Shown: positions 20,920-32,395, numbered from the stretch's first letter. The stretch is 64,000 nucleotides of DNA from Zygaena filipendulae (GCA_907165275.2 OU015673.1:5917001-5981000), one strand, 5' to 3'. The notes: generated by a model not told the origin, from the letters alone. Program-made: numbers and translations.

Positions 20920-21365
20920 AAGCCTCCAAAGACATGTATTTTTTGCTTTTTCAAATTATTCAAAAGTTGCTTCGATAAAACGCATTAAAGGTTAGTGGTG
21001 CTAGGTCGTGACGTCAAAACTAAGTACCTACCTAGGTATAAAGACGTACCTAGGCGTACCTGCATGGTGAAATTGGCGTATTGTTTACTATGGAAGCGTT
21101 TTAGAGCCCATGTTTAATTGTTTAATGCAGTATTGAGAATGGAAATGATAACCATTGCCATAGCAAAATTATCAATAATGTTAGTAAAGACGGACTCTAA
21201 AATGCGTCCATAGTAAATTTCAATACAAATAGTCCACCGTGTAGGCGTGACGTCACACGAAATTTCAACTCAATGTGTCACCTTTATTTTTTGATTACGT
21301 GAAAAAAGGAAAAATACCTGTCCAATATTTTTTATTTATCAAAATAAAAAATAGGTGTATAATAA
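20920..21365 (-). mobile_element. Degenerate CRE-bearing MITE split by a second MITE
   Basis: Reverse-orientation landmarks in order are GACATGTATTTTTTGC, CGCATTAAAGG, TCGTGACGTCA, GCGTGACGTCACACGAAATTTCAAC and TCCAATATTTTTTAT. The span between the two CRE sites is enlarged and contains the inverted-repeat element at 21084-21217. Confidence 0.65.
21084..21217. mobile_element. Small MITE with TTTACTATGG ends, nested
   Basis: The left end TTTACTATGGAAGCGTTTTAGAG and right end CTCTAAAATGCGTCCATAGTAAA are inverted repeats of ~23 bp. It has inserted into the older CRE-bearing MITE. A palindromic ATTG/CAAT context surrounds it, so the duplication cannot be read safely. Confidence 0.65.
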
Positions 21366-21576
21366 AACTCATTTAAGTTTAATTTGTCAAAGTATGCGCA
21401 TTGAGTAAAAAAAAATCCTGTATTAATTTACCAAAAAAACATTTTGGTAAATAAAATCAATTGCCAGATGTGCAATACCTCGCCGATAGACGGCGTCAGC
21501 AAGGCAATTATGTAACTTTTGTTGCTATCATAATATTTCAGTTTCAATCTGAGAAATAGCGATTTTGGGCAGCTTC

Positions 21577-22267
21577 CAGGGCCGGACCGTGAGTTTAGGG
21601 GGCCCTGGGCTAATACTACTTAGGGGCCCACCTAATTACATAAAGTATAGAAAAAAATGAGACAGTAAAATATTTTATTTTTTTTTATAATGTATTATAC
21701 CTTAATGTTATACGTATACAACCGTAAATAAATTGACAAATTATAAAGCAACCTTTCTGCACTTTCCTTTGGCAAATTCTTTAATTTGCTCCTCACATTC
21801 TATGTTCTTAGTTAAATCAACATTTATGGACAAAACAGATAAGTCGTGAGTTTGACATCGTCATTCTGTATTTATTGTTTACTAGCTGTGCCCCGCGGTT
21901 TCACCCGCGGTAATTTCGGAGTTCCCGCGGGAATTCCGAGATAAAACCGTGAGACGTTCGAAACCGTTCCGAGAGATTCCCTGATAACGTGCATGCCAAA
22001 TTTCATCCAAATTCGTTCAGCCGTTTTTGTGTGATTGAGTAACAAACATCCAAACATTCATACTTTCACATTTATAATATTAGTAGAATATGTCATTCGC
22101 AGGAATTTGCAGGGCTGCAAACCATACGATTTGTTTTATTTAATGAAATTATGGGTTCTTTCGCATTATCGTCTATTTTTGACCTCGACTAGACTTAGCT
22201 GGGGGCCCCTTGAATCCACGGGGCCTTGGGCTGAAGCCCAAAAAGCCATATGGTAGATCCGGCCCTG
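21577..22267. mobile_element. hAT-type non-autonomous element with 8-bp TSD
   Basis: The termini CAGGGCCGGACC and GGATCC.. / CCGGCCCTG are inverted repeats of the hAT type (CAGGGCCGG). The 8-bp direct repeat GCAGCTTC flanks the element exactly (21569-21576 and 22268-22275), which is the diagnostic hAT duplication. The interior is AT-rich, without a transposase frame, and is interrupted by a Helitron-like repeat. Confidence 0.9.
21881..22087 (-). mobile_element. Helitron-like repeat nested in hAT element
   Basis: Reverse orientation: ACTAGCTGTGCCCCGCGG at the left and ATAATATTAGTAGA at the right. The centre differs from other copies (CCGTGAGACGTTCGAAACCG in place of the usual GTACCCTATGTCC). 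Confidence 0.68.
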
Positions 22268-22570
22268 GCAGCTTCAACTTTTGAAGTATGTTTATTTTAG
22301 TTGATTGCTAGATATTGTAAGTGGCAAAACGTGCATATTATAATCACAAAATCGTCATGTTTTTGATTGCAACCGAAAAAATAGATAGAAATAAAAGTTC
22401 CATAGGTAATAGCCCCTCAGATAAACGGCTAGACTACGTACGGATGATATTTCATTTGCCAGGACCGTCACAAAAGATATCAATTGACGAACTTTGTACA
22501 GTCAGCTGAGACATTAGTTGACTGAACTCTAATTTTAGTCTATCATGTAGACTGGATACATAATCGGCTC

Positions 22571-22695
22571 TTTAGTCAACTCATCCCGCTCCAAACTTAT
22601 CCCGTGGGATTTATTATTTTTGTTTAGTCAACTCATCCCGCTCCAAACTTATCCCGCGGGATTTATTATTTTTGTTTAGTCAACTCATCCCTTTT
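22571..22695 (+). repeat. 52-bp tandem duplication, 2.4 copies
   Basis: TTTAGTCAACTCATCCCGCT recurs at 22571 and 22623 and starts a third time at 22675. The two full units differ at one site (CCCGTGGGA against CCCGCGGGA). Confidence 0.85.
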
Positions 22696-22700
22696 ATTTT

Positions 22701-22899
22701 CCAAGAAAGTGAGTTTGTTTGTTTGTGTTTGTTACGCTTAACCGCTCGACCAATCATCATGAAATTTTTCATACACCTTGTCAAGGATACAGAGAAGGAG
22801 AAGGAGGAGAAGGATACAGAGATATAGGGTACTTTTTATCGCAGAATTCCCACGGAAACTCTGAAATTACTGCAGGAAAAACCGCAGGGAACAGTTAGT
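22701..22899 (+). mobile_element. Helitron-like repeat with GAGAAGGAG expansion
   Basis: GTGAGTTTGTTTGTTTG..., ACCGCTCGACCAATCATCATG and a short purine expansion (GAGAAGGAGAAGGAGGAGAAGG) precede the end AACCGCAGGGAACAGTTAGT. Confidence 0.58.
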
Positions 22900-25469
22900 G
22901 ATATTATAAGTAAAAATAAACAACAAATTAGTGACGTATAGCAGTTTAAAAACAAATGACTAGTTAAAAAGAACTACAGATTCCTCACAGATTTCAATTT
23001 TGTACCCCTTGAATACGTTTTTTTATCGCTTATTATATCTTGGATATTAGTACAATATCATGTCAGTGATGGTATAGTACAATTTTTGATGTATTTGTAT
23101 CAGGTACATGTTCTAAAAATACAATGTCAATTAAGTTACTGACTATATCTACTGCAACAACACTGAACCTCTGGAACGTTAGCGTATCGGGCGACAGTCG
23201 CAGGGCTTGAGAGCTAGAGAACGCACGCGTTCCCGTCATTCTAGTCACAACGAACTAAACACGAAACTTCGACGATAAGAATAAATTAAAATAATAGTTT
23301 ATTAATTTAGGTACCTATCTAAAATAAAAAAATAATCTCTTATTTAGGTGAAAAATAAAATCCAACGAAAAAAAATTGTGAATTCCAAATTTAACGGAGA
23401 GAATTTTCATCGAAATTCAAAACATTTCGTTGGGACCTCAATTTTGTTCTTTTTTTGTTTTTGTTGTTGTTTTATGTGCCAGTATAATAACTCCTTGAAA
23501 CCGAAGAGTGTGTAACAGTGGAGTGTGCGTCGATGGTCCATAAAGTGTTCACTGGTCAAAATAGGGGAGCTGGGGTATATCGATCATCAAAACCAAACGC
23601 AGTTGCTGGGGCCGAGCGCGACTCTATGTAGCGGCAAAGACGTTAACTGGACGTTATGCTTCATTTATGTAAAGAAGATACTGTCTGTCCAGATGCCTTT
23701 TTATGATGATATGGTAAGGACTATAAGCATCTGAAATATTTACAGGAGTCACGTGAGTGGTGAAAGTAAACAATTTGAATACAAGATAAAATTTTGACTT
23801 TTACATAGCAACATTATGTAAAATTATGTCGGCTTGTGAGCATTGGAGTATATTTATTATTTACTCAACATTATGCAATAAACATTAACGGATTACTCCA
23901 TAAAGAATGTACAGTTAGCGGTTAAGATAATATTTGCACATTAAAATATGTGCTATTGTGATACCTACATATCACAGTTTCTATAACTATGATCTCCTTT
24001 TTTGAATGAATACCTAATGATTTCTCAAATCAAATCAAGTGAAATCAATCTTTTCATTTGTCTTAGTTTTACTGTTTCTTTTGGAGAAATAAAATATATT
24101 TGAATTTGGATTTGACTTCTAAAATAAGTAATGGTAAAACCAACAGCCAAAGATTTTTTTTTTAAATCCACGATTTGCGATGGATAAAATCTCAAGACAA
24201 AACTTTTTAGACCACACACAGAGATTAAAGACGTGTATTCTTGTTTTGATGGTTACCTATTCTGTGAGCCTAATAAATAAATAAATAAATAATATTTTGA
24301 AAATAATTCAAGTAAAAGTTATTGGTTTCACTCGTCACAATTATTTCAGCTACATCATAATTATTGTCTTCCTTTTTCAATTGACATAAAAATACATTCG
24401 TAATAAGAATGCATGTCAGAAGTTACATCTAACTACTTCTTTGGCGAGAGTAAATAAATGTTTCGCTCGTTGCCAACTTCCGTTGACTTCATGTGCGTCA
24501 CTTCCGCTGCTAAAAAGGCACTCCGAAATATAAAAAAAAACACTCAGTTCAAATTTATAGAAAACCCTTACTAACTTTTTCAGCCATCTCTATCTCTGAC
24601 ATTAATCCAGTTATCACAAATGCCATCAAAAATAACTCTATATTTTTGCTATTACAATTACATACGTTCTATTTATGACACATTAAGTAGTTCGGGCATT
24701 TGAAGGGTTTAGTTTCATGATTGCCAAAATATCGTTCTGCCACCCTCCTACCAACAAAATTACATCCATTCAAATTTCGACTTTACGTGCAGTGTGTGTA
24801 AGGTCTAAATTTCGAAAGATGATTTATAATATACGCTCTCCACTCTTTATAATAATATTAGTATAGATAAAATATTTTTTTTATTCTGTTGACCTTCCTT
24901 TTAGGTACCCAGTTACAAAGTAGATAAAAAACACAATTACCTAAATTACGATAAAACAAAATCACATTACTCAAATTACATTCATGTTTTTGAAACTTAA
25001 GCCCACAGTTGTTTGAATGTTTTGATTGGAGTTATCTAGTTGACTGGGGTTAAAGTATTAAAATAATAACTCTTCGAATAAAGTTTACATATTATATAAT
25101 ATTATATACCTAATATTTGTGTAATTTGAAATGATTTCCAGCGGAAAAAACTACAAAAAGTTGTTTTTTTTTTTTTTTAATCATTTACAAGAAACCAACA
25201 CATAAAATCTTATAATGACGCATTATACCTACTTTTATTACCATCTTAATTTTGTCGTTGATAAATATGGTACCTACCTAAGATTACAGACGTCGTAATA
25301 CATAATCGTCACGTCAAAATCATAAATCCAGGAAGCGTCGACTAAAAGCGTGTTCGATAAAAACACGAGATTTTTATTTAAACTTCGGGTCGGCTTCAAT
25401 TAACAAATCCAAACAGATGAAAATTCTTTGTGTTAATTCTGTTGGTTGTTTTTTTCTATTGGTTTTGAC
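22900..25469. other. Long AT-rich intergenic stretch
   Basis: No exon, structural RNA or transposon end was identified. Poly-purine and poly-pyrimidine runs and an (AAAT)n tract near 24271 are present. Confidence 0.4.
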
Positions 25470-25472
25470 TAA

Positions 25473-25966
25473 TGCTACGTTCACACGCGCGCCGTGCAGC
25501 CCGGCGGGCTGCCTGGCGGGCTGCGCGGCATGCAGCCCGTCCCGGGCCGGCGGACATTCAAGCTGTTTACACGCACGCCGTCGTGTCAGTCAGTGCCAGA
25601 ATGGCGAGCAGCGAGGATCTCGGTGTTGTTGCTGCCATATCCTTTGGCTTAACTTATTTTTATTGGAAAAAGGAACAAAATTATGAACGATTGTAATATC
25701 CGATCGTAGCGACTTTCTTAGCAACGTTGAATGAAGATCCACTCGTCGCGAAAGCGCGGGACAGACTGACTGCCCGCGCGCGTGTAAACAGTCACCGGGC
25801 GCCCGCACATTCATCCTTTGAACTTTGCCAAAAAACCGACACTTGTCCGATTCGCGGCATTCACGTTCACAGGCGCGTTCACGGGCTCGGGCGTACCGTT
25901 TACACGCTCGTGAATGTGAATGTGCACGTTGAATGTAGAGTTGAACGCACGCGTGTGAACTTACCA
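25473..25966. mobile_element. PIF/Harbinger-type element, GC-rich, TAA duplication
   Basis: The termini TGCTACGTTCACACGCG and its mirror CGCGTGTGAACTTACCA are bordered by TAA on both sides (25470-25472 and 25967-25969), the TWA duplication of PIF/Harbinger elements. It is strikingly G+C rich against its surroundings, with nested inverted segments built on GTTCACACGCG / GTGAATGTGAATG motifs. It contains a short frame from 25600 that looks like a remnant of the autonomous element's coding start. Confidence 0.8.
25600..25696 (+). pseudogene. Remnant coding start within the Harbinger-type element
   Basis: The frame begins ATG at 25600 (MASSEDLGVVAAISFG...), continues ~30 codons to LTYFYWKKEQNYERL and stops at 25694-25696. 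A short acidic start followed by an Ala/Val-rich patch and then basic residues resembles the N-terminus of Harbinger-type nucleases, but it is too short to be sure. It is probably a fossil rather than a gene. Confidence 0.35.
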
Positions 25967-25969
25967 TAA

Positions 25970-26524
25970 AACCTTTTTGATGGTTGTTGCGGCTGAATAA
26001 ATTTTACAGGAGGAACTAAAAATCGGAAATCGCTTTATTCAAAACAACTCTTCCATAGTTTAACAATTCCCTAATTTTAATTTCTCCAATACTTAGTTGT
26101 GAGTAAAAAATATAAGCTTTTCTCCTTTTTAACAAGTGTAAATTTTTGAATTCTTTTGGAGACTCTTTCTGTCGGAATTCAAAGTGGTGGCAAATTATTT
26201 CTAACTAACCGGCGGACCTGTGGTCGATAGCCATTAAATTAAACTCTCAACTTACTTGAAACCTGTGAGCTTTAATAAATCTTTAATCAATCATACGAAA
26301 ACCAATTATCGAAAATTTAATCAATCAACTTCGAATTTCAGTCTTTCAAGGTGCATATTTGATGGTAGATGCTTGCCAATTAAATTGTTCAAATAGTTTA
26401 ATTTGGGAGCGGAGTCGAACGAATTAATTTGTTTGGATGCGAGTAAACGAGCTATAGGATAATATATGCCCACGTCAAGAGCGAAGGCGGGCTAGAAGAT
26501 ATCCAAATAAAAAGTTCTTAACAA
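25970..26524. other. Intergenic, nothing recognised
   Basis: Ordinary AT-rich sequence without convincing splice sites, repeats or motifs. Confidence 0.4.
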
Positions 26525-26725
26525 ACTAGCTGTGACCCACGGTTCTACCCGCGGTAATTTCGGAGTTCCCGCAGGAATTCCGGGATAAAAAGTACCCTAT
26601 GTCCTTCTCTGTACCCCTGACAACGTGCACGCCAAATTTTATCCAAATCCGTTCAGTCGTTTTTGCGTGATTGTGTAACAAACATCCAAACATCCACACT
26701 TTCACATTCATAATATTAGTAGGAT
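26525..26725 (-). mobile_element. Helitron-like repeat, near full length
   Basis: ACTAGCTGTGACCCACGG opens it and CATTCATAATATTAGTAGGAT closes it. The intact middle has GTACCCTATGTCCTTCTCTG and CCAAATCCGTTCAGTCG. Confidence 0.7.
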
Positions 26726-27036
26726 CTCTTACTGTCCCCCTCACTCAGTATAAGACGTGGATCCTCTATATATTTGAAAACCTTTTTTTGTCTCACTCCG
26801 GAAGACAGCGAACAAAAACATGGAAAAGCATTACTTAACTTTGTGATGCGTTTTACGGGCCTAAGTTATGATACTTAAGCCTGTTGAACGATACAAACAA
26901 GAAGTGCTCCAAGAGTCAAGACTTTTTTGTTATGATCTATTTGCTTGTTATGACAGAACTATACTAGATTATGATTCACTATGATCATAAAACAAAGAAT
27001 ATTCAATATTCATGTGAAAAAAATACGTTGACTTTA

Positions 27037-27388
27037 TACAACGTGTTAATGAATTGACTGAAAACTAGAAAGTAGTTTACTCAGAATCGTCTAGCGAATC
27101 GATCGCACTATATTTTAATATAGGTTATATTTTTTTCATTTTTACTAGCCCATGTCTAAATTTTTTATAATACAATATTAGGTGCGTACGCCACCCGCAG
27201 CAAAAAAATTCGAACTGGTAGGCGCGGGCGTAGCACTTAGAATTTCGTAGATAGGTCACCTCAAAACTAATGTTGAATAACTTTTAAAGTATAAATATTT
27301 TCGATATAAAATATATTTTAATCATATCATTGTTTATTTTTTTAAATGGGGTGTATCAGGTTTTCAGTTAATTCATTAACACATTGTA
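27037..27388 (+). mobile_element. TIR element (TACAACGTGTTAATGAATT), copy 1
   Basis: TACAACGTGTTAATGAATTG at the left is mirrored by TAATTCATTAACACATTGTA at the right, giving ~30-bp inverted repeats with TA/TATA at the borders. The interior contains GCGTACGCCACCCGCAGC and GATAGGTCACCTC. The 352-bp element also occurs at 50551-50890 and, reversed, at 54609-55004. It looks like a Tc1/mariner-type MITE. Confidence 0.75.
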
Positions 27389-27715
27389 TAAATGAGGCAT
27401 GATATATCTAAAAAGTAACTTCTACATTGACTATATGGCATCCTACATATTATATTGATCTAAAAAATATACATATATTTGTATATCAATGCATGCAGAA
27501 TACTAATTTGTGATTATTTCTATACGTTTGTGAATGTGTTACATGCAGCCGCTTTATGGGCAAGTAATGGTTTGTGCCGAGCCGCCATATAAAACGTCAC
27601 GAAAACACAATAACTCGTTACTCGTTAGTCTAATTAAGAGAATTACCTATATAATCACTACGTTCTATAGTGAGTAGTACAACCAAATAAAGATTCCTCT
27701 TAAAATATATAATTC

Positions 27716-28033
27716 TTTACTATTATTATAAATGCGAAAGCCAGTTTGTTTGTTTGTTACGCTTTCACGGCTAAATCGCTCAACCACGAAATTTTGCATA
27801 CACGTTGTCAGGGGTACAGAGAAGGAAATAGGCTACTTTTATCCCGGAATTCCTACGGGGTCTCCGAAATTAACGCGGAAGAAATGACATTATATTTTGC
27901 ATATTATACCTACTCGTTGTCAAGGGTACCTAGGTACCTACAGAAAAAAATATAGGGTAGTAAGTACTTTTATCTCGGAATACCTACGGGATCTCCGAAA
28001 CTAACGCCGGTGAAACCGAGGGAAACAGCTAGT
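27716..28033 (+). mobile_element. Composite Helitron-like repeat
   Basis: It starts ACTATTATTATAAATGCGAAAG. The segment with the CACGTTGTCAGGGGTACAG motif appears twice (27800-27880 and 27905-27990) before one end GAAACCGAGGGAAACAGCTAGT. This suggests an internal duplication or one copy landing in another. Confidence 0.55.
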
Positions 28034-28051
28034 ATTCTATACTTATAAGAT

Positions 28052-28253
28052 ACAAGCTGTGCGTCGCAGTTTCACCCGCGGTAATTTCGGAGTTCCCGCG
28101 GGAATCCCGGGATAACAAGTACCTTATGTCCTTCACTGTACCCTTGACAACGTGCATGGCAAATTTCATCCAAATCCGTTCAGCCGTTTTTGCGTGATTG
28201 AGTAACAAACATCCAAACATCCAAACACTTTCACATTTATAATATTAGTAGGA
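28052..28253 (-). mobile_element. Helitron-like repeat
   Basis: Reverse copy from CAAGCTGTGCGTCGCAGTTTCACCC to TTTATAATATTAGTAGGA, lying only ~20 bp from the forward copy to its left. The two could form a hairpin. Confidence 0.65.
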
Positions 28254-28556
28254 CTAGCTAAACTCGCCCACGCTTCACTTTGGCTTAATTTGATTAAAAA
28301 AAAGTTCCCGTCGAAACTTCTGGTTACAAAGTACACTTTTGGGTAAAAAGCAACGACTTATCAAAATTTCAAGTCCATCAACTACCTACTACTTAATTGA
28401 GTTTCGCGACCACAAACAATGCGAATTCCGTATTTTTATAGATAGATATACAGATTCTATATTTATTTTTATAAAATCCTCAAAACACAAATATGTAAAG
28501 TGTGAAAGCTTTTGAAGATGTCCGGATATTTGAATGTTTATAATTTTTATTATTGT

Positions 28557-28767
28557 ACTAGCTGTGTCCCGCGGTTTCACCCGCGGTAAAATCAGAGTTC
28601 CCGCGGGAATTCCGGGATAAAAAGTACCCTAAGTGTTAATCTGATGTATAAGCTATATTATTGTAAAGTTTCATTTAAATCCATTCAGTATTTTTTGCGT
28701 GAGAGTAACAAATATCCATCCATCCATCCATACTTACAAACTTTCGCGTTTATAATATTAGTAGGAT
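28557..28767 (-). mobile_element. Helitron-like repeat with (ATCC)n
   Basis: ACTAGCTGTGTCCCGCGG opens and TTATAATATTAGTAGGAT closes. (CCAT)n occupies 28713-28729. Confidence 0.65.
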
Positions 28768-28780
28768 TAGTTAATCTATA

Positions 28781-29263
28781 TCTATACTTATAATAAAACT
28801 GTAGAGAGGTCAAGTCTGTACATTGAATATATATTCAAAATATTGGAGGATGAATGGTGATCGATACTCATGCCAGAAATGCAATCAGTAAATTTTTTGT
28901 CTGTCTGCCTGTCTGTATGTGCACGCATGGGTCAAAAACTACTGAAGAGAAGGGGAACCAAACTTGGTACAATTGTAGTCCATACTCCTGGACAGGTTAT
29001 GGGCTATATAACATAACGCTAAGACACATAGGAGCTGAGCAGTGACGATAAATTTGAAGCAAATCGGATGAAAATGCGCTTTCGAGCTCTAGGTAATCCT
29101 CGCATACGTTTACTCAATCACGCAAAAACTGCAGAACTGATTTGCATGAAATTTGCCATGCACGTTGTCAGGGGTACAGAGACGGACATATTGTACTTTA
29201 TATTCCGGAATTCCCACGGGAACTCTGAAATTACCGCGGGTGAAACCGCGGGGCACAGCTAGT
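28781..29263 (+). mobile_element. Longer Helitron-like repeat, TCTATACTTATAATAAAAC type
   Basis: Its 5' end TCTATACTTATAATAAAACT and following GTCTGTACATTGAATA mark a longer subfamily also seen at 51879. The 3' part from CACGCAAAAACTGC on matches the common family and ends ACCGCGGGGCACAGCTAGT. It has no coding capacity. Confidence 0.65.
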
Positions 29264-30717
29264 ATTATATAAAATGCTTTGTCCCGAATGACTTGACTGA
29301 CAATCAACGCACAGCCTAAACCGCTGATCGTAGAGTTCTTACTATGATATCCGATAACAAAGTATTTTCCGAAATTCAACCCCCAAGTGGGTGAAAAGGG
29401 GAGGTAAAGTTTGTATGGAATAATTCTGCGGGAACTCCGAAAATATCGTGGGTGAAACCGCGCGGTACTACTTACTCGTCATGAATAAACTAGATTAACT
29501 GATTAGATTTGGATACATTTTTGCACTCAAATAGAATATACAGCCTGTTACAGAACGGTGTAGTCATATTAAAGGATCGTGCAGTGTTAATGGTATAGAA
29601 CAATAAGCCACTAGTACTTAACGCAAAAATCCAACTTCACAAATTCACACTTATAAAAAAACATATTTTTGGTATCGACACAAACAATGTCACATCACTA
29701 GTGAGGTCATGAACCGCTCAAAGATAACGAGTTCGCTGACCCGGTTTTCACGAACTTACGACTTACCCCCCGATTTGCCATGAGAGCCTGGTAGGCGCGT
29801 ACGCCGAAGTTTGGTGGCCGGCATAGCGGGCCGACGCAGCGCGGCGGCAAACTTCAAAGGGCATGTTTCATTGCGACTTGCGAGTTGCAAATTGTTTTCA
29901 ACAACGTCGCGTGGTGTAGGTACCTACGTGATACGTAACGTAATTAAACTTGTCGTCAATATTATTGGAATTTGAGACGAAATCTTCCACTTCACTTGCC
30001 AAAAAATACTTTAAATACACTGCACTATTAAAATTTTGTGGCAATGTTGGTTTCATATTATTTGGATCACAAAACACTGTATGATGCTAAGTTAAGAATA
30101 ATATCGCTGGTTCTGGTCACACAACAACACTCGAGGATGTTGGCTTTTGATTATTATCGTCTTGAAGAATACGCAAATTTGAATGATCACTTGTAATCAC
30201 AACAATTCATAACATAACAGTTGTTTACTCGTGTTTACAAACGTTATTATTTGCCTCCATCTCGTTTCTTATTTCCTAGTAAGAACGGCGCAACGTAGTA
30301 CCACAGTAGTAGGCGGCGTTATCAAAGGAAGTGCCGACTGTAACCGCGCAGCGCGGCTGACGGCTCGCACAGTAGCAGGCGGCGTTATCAAAGAAAATGA
30401 CGAGCGCCACCGCGCGGGCGGCTCACTTCAAAGAACTGGCGTTAATTTTTTTTTCTTTCAATGACGAAGTAGGTAGGTAGTGCACACGTGGCACGTCACA
30501 CGTGTTATCACTGGAATCATGCATCAGAATCATGATTCATGATCACGGCTCGTATTCAATCCAGCATTATCTCTCGCATCCGGCACTCATACTCGTATGT
30601 CGATATTTTGGTAACACTGGTAGAAACACATGAGAAACTAAGTCAGCGGGTAGGTACGATGGAAGTGGTGCCGTTGTCGACGATCATCCCACAGTACACA
30701 CCAAACTTTTACACGAA

Positions 30718-30936
30718 TTACCACGCCGAGATTTCCTGCAGCACTACGTTCTGCAGGTGGTTCTTGGGTTCTCTTTGAAGTGCTCCAGTATTTGACACCT
30801 CCAATTGCGGGTCCCATGCACCCGGGCGAAGTTCCAAGTGCGGACGGAAGGATACAGTCCAGTCAGCAGTCACGGCTAAGGTCAGCCACCGAAATTCACC
30901 CACTGATTTACCTTCAACAAATCTATCCCAGAACAA
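30718..30936 (-). CDS. Unrecognised open frame, possibly gene or element remnant
   Basis: The 72-codon frame (start MFWDRFVEGKSVGEFRW, end NVVLQEISAW) has balanced, soluble-protein-like composition with several Trp and Pro, unlike most chance frames in this AT-rich DNA. It stays open upstream of its Met. There is no clear splice site, signal peptide or known motif, so it may be an exon, a transposon remnant or chance in a G+C-richer patch. Confidence 0.2.
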   Translation of the reverse strand: MFWDRFVEGKSVGEFRWLTLAVTADWTVSFRPHLELRPGAWDPQLEVSNTGALQREPKNHLQNVVLQEISAW

Positions 30937-31170
30937 CTTTCGAACTTCACACGGGCTAACTCAAGCTGCACTGACACAGTTTTATTTCGTAGTGTTCACT
31001 GTTGCTTAATAAAGATATTTGTGATTTAATAACAATTCGAAATACCGAACTTTACTCCTGAACAAACAGTAAGCGACTGGCGAGTGGCGACTGATCTACT
31101 AAATACCTAAGAAATGAATTTTTGAAGTATTATAGCACGGGAGCCCAAGAAGGGATTTGTGATTTACTAA

Positions 31171-31930
31171 AGCGCGTCAGATTAACATAAGGGAGATACC
31201 TTGCATCTCTACACAGAGTCACGCATCTAGGATAACCGATCAGAATAGATAAAAAATCGATAGATAGAAATACTCGGGCGTGTGAAATTAAAATAAAGTG
31301 TGCATATGAATAATCTGACGATTTGAATATCACGTAAGGGAGTGAAAGGATCACAAAATTGCAAAAAAAAAACACCACCTTGATATTCTCGAGTGTAGTT
31401 GATTTTTTTTTTTGAAGTAAATAATTCAAGGATGGAAAAAAATCTGCCAATTTCCACAAGCCGAAAAAAACAAAAATTGAATGTATTATAAAATATTTTT
31501 TCATGCTATTTTCTGTGTATTTTATTTATCACATTTAGTAACCTAAAAAAAAATCTCATTTTTTTTAAGCCATCAGATTAAAAGTATTCCTCCAAATAAT
31601 CTTCAGATTATTATTGGTCAGAACGACTAGTACATCAAGCTGAACCGTCTGCATAAAAATCTGACGCGCTCGAGTATTTTAAAATAGCTATATTTTTTTT
31701 TTAATTTTCCAAAGGCCGCCACGCGTTTGCGTTAAGTGCGAATCGTCAGTTTTTTAAATGGGACCTTTTTTGGGTTCACTTAACATCCCCTCTGAAATCT
31801 GACGCGCTCGAATAATTTTCTTTTCTTCAATTTTGACCCTTCCATACAGTGACCCCTACAATGTAAACCTCCATCATCAAATACCGTGGAGTAAACTATC
31901 AATATCTGACTTCCTCGAATATTATTATTA
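31171..31930. repeat. Cluster of ATCTGACGCGCTCGA motifs
   Basis: ATCTGACGCGCTCGAGTATT at ~31664 and ATCTGACGCGCTCGAATAAT at ~31797 are followed by a related ATCTGACTTCCTCGAATATT at ~31911. Reverse pieces (AGCGCGTCAGATTA) occur at ~31171 and a partial AATCTGACG at 31312. T-runs and A-runs separate them. This is an unidentified repeat, possibly a degenerate inverted-repeat element. Confidence 0.5.
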
Positions 31931-32076
31931 ATATGTGACTGTGTTATTTTTTTTTACATTTTTGAAACTCTGTAGAACTGAAAGAAAAAACATCATATTT
32001 TAACCTTATTTCGTTTCTACCTCCTAATCTTCAAAACTCAATAGGTCCCAATGACGCTCGAGTAGATCCCCATTAA

Positions 32077-32323
32077 TGGGCTTATTACACTACTTCTAAT
32101 TTAGGGAATCTAAATCGGATACAATTTAAGATCAGTTAGTGAGAGAGATAGCGAGTGATCACACACTAAATTGTACCCTAAATCGACTACTCTAGGGTAC
32201 ATTTTAATGTAGTGCTCTCTCTCTCACTCACTGATCCTAAATCGGAACCAACTGTTCTAACTTCGATTACACTTTCCGATTTCTTGGATTGGTGTCTGAC
32301 AAATTGTAAAGTGTGATAAGCGT
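32077..32323. mobile_element. Probable MITE with GGGCTTATTACACT ends
   Basis: GGGCTTATTACACTAC at the left matches the reverse of AAGTGTGATAAGC at the right. Inside, two blocks pair (GATCAGTTAGTGAGAGAGA with TCTCTCTCACTCACTGATC). It is ~247 bp with no coding capacity. Confidence 0.5.
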
Positions 32324-32395
32324 TTTAGCATTGTCAGCTCCGGTACTATTTAGGTTCCGGTAGTTTTTTTACTACCATCGCTCCGTAAATAGGGT

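Larger units (their letters stand above)
29390..32076. other. Intergenic with G+C-richer patches; no assigned gene
   Basis: 29760-29900 and 30290-30440 are unusually CpG-rich. GGCGGCGTTATCAAAG occurs twice (30310 and 30380) in a ~64-bp tandem duplication. A minus-strand frame at 30718-30936 looks coding-like and is listed separately. The motif ATCTGACGCGCTCGA recurs across 31170-31930. Confidence 0.4.

Noticed and set aside
25472..25969. Overlapping frames on both strands (up to 125 codons) in the GC-rich segment
   Set aside because: They are low-complexity Arg/Ala/His products of CpG-rich inverted repeats within a Harbinger-type element.
26526..29379. Several 60-90-codon frames with similar peptides (FGCLLLNHAKTAERIWMKF)
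   Set aside because: All lie inside Helitron-like repeats and reflect their shared non-coding sequence.
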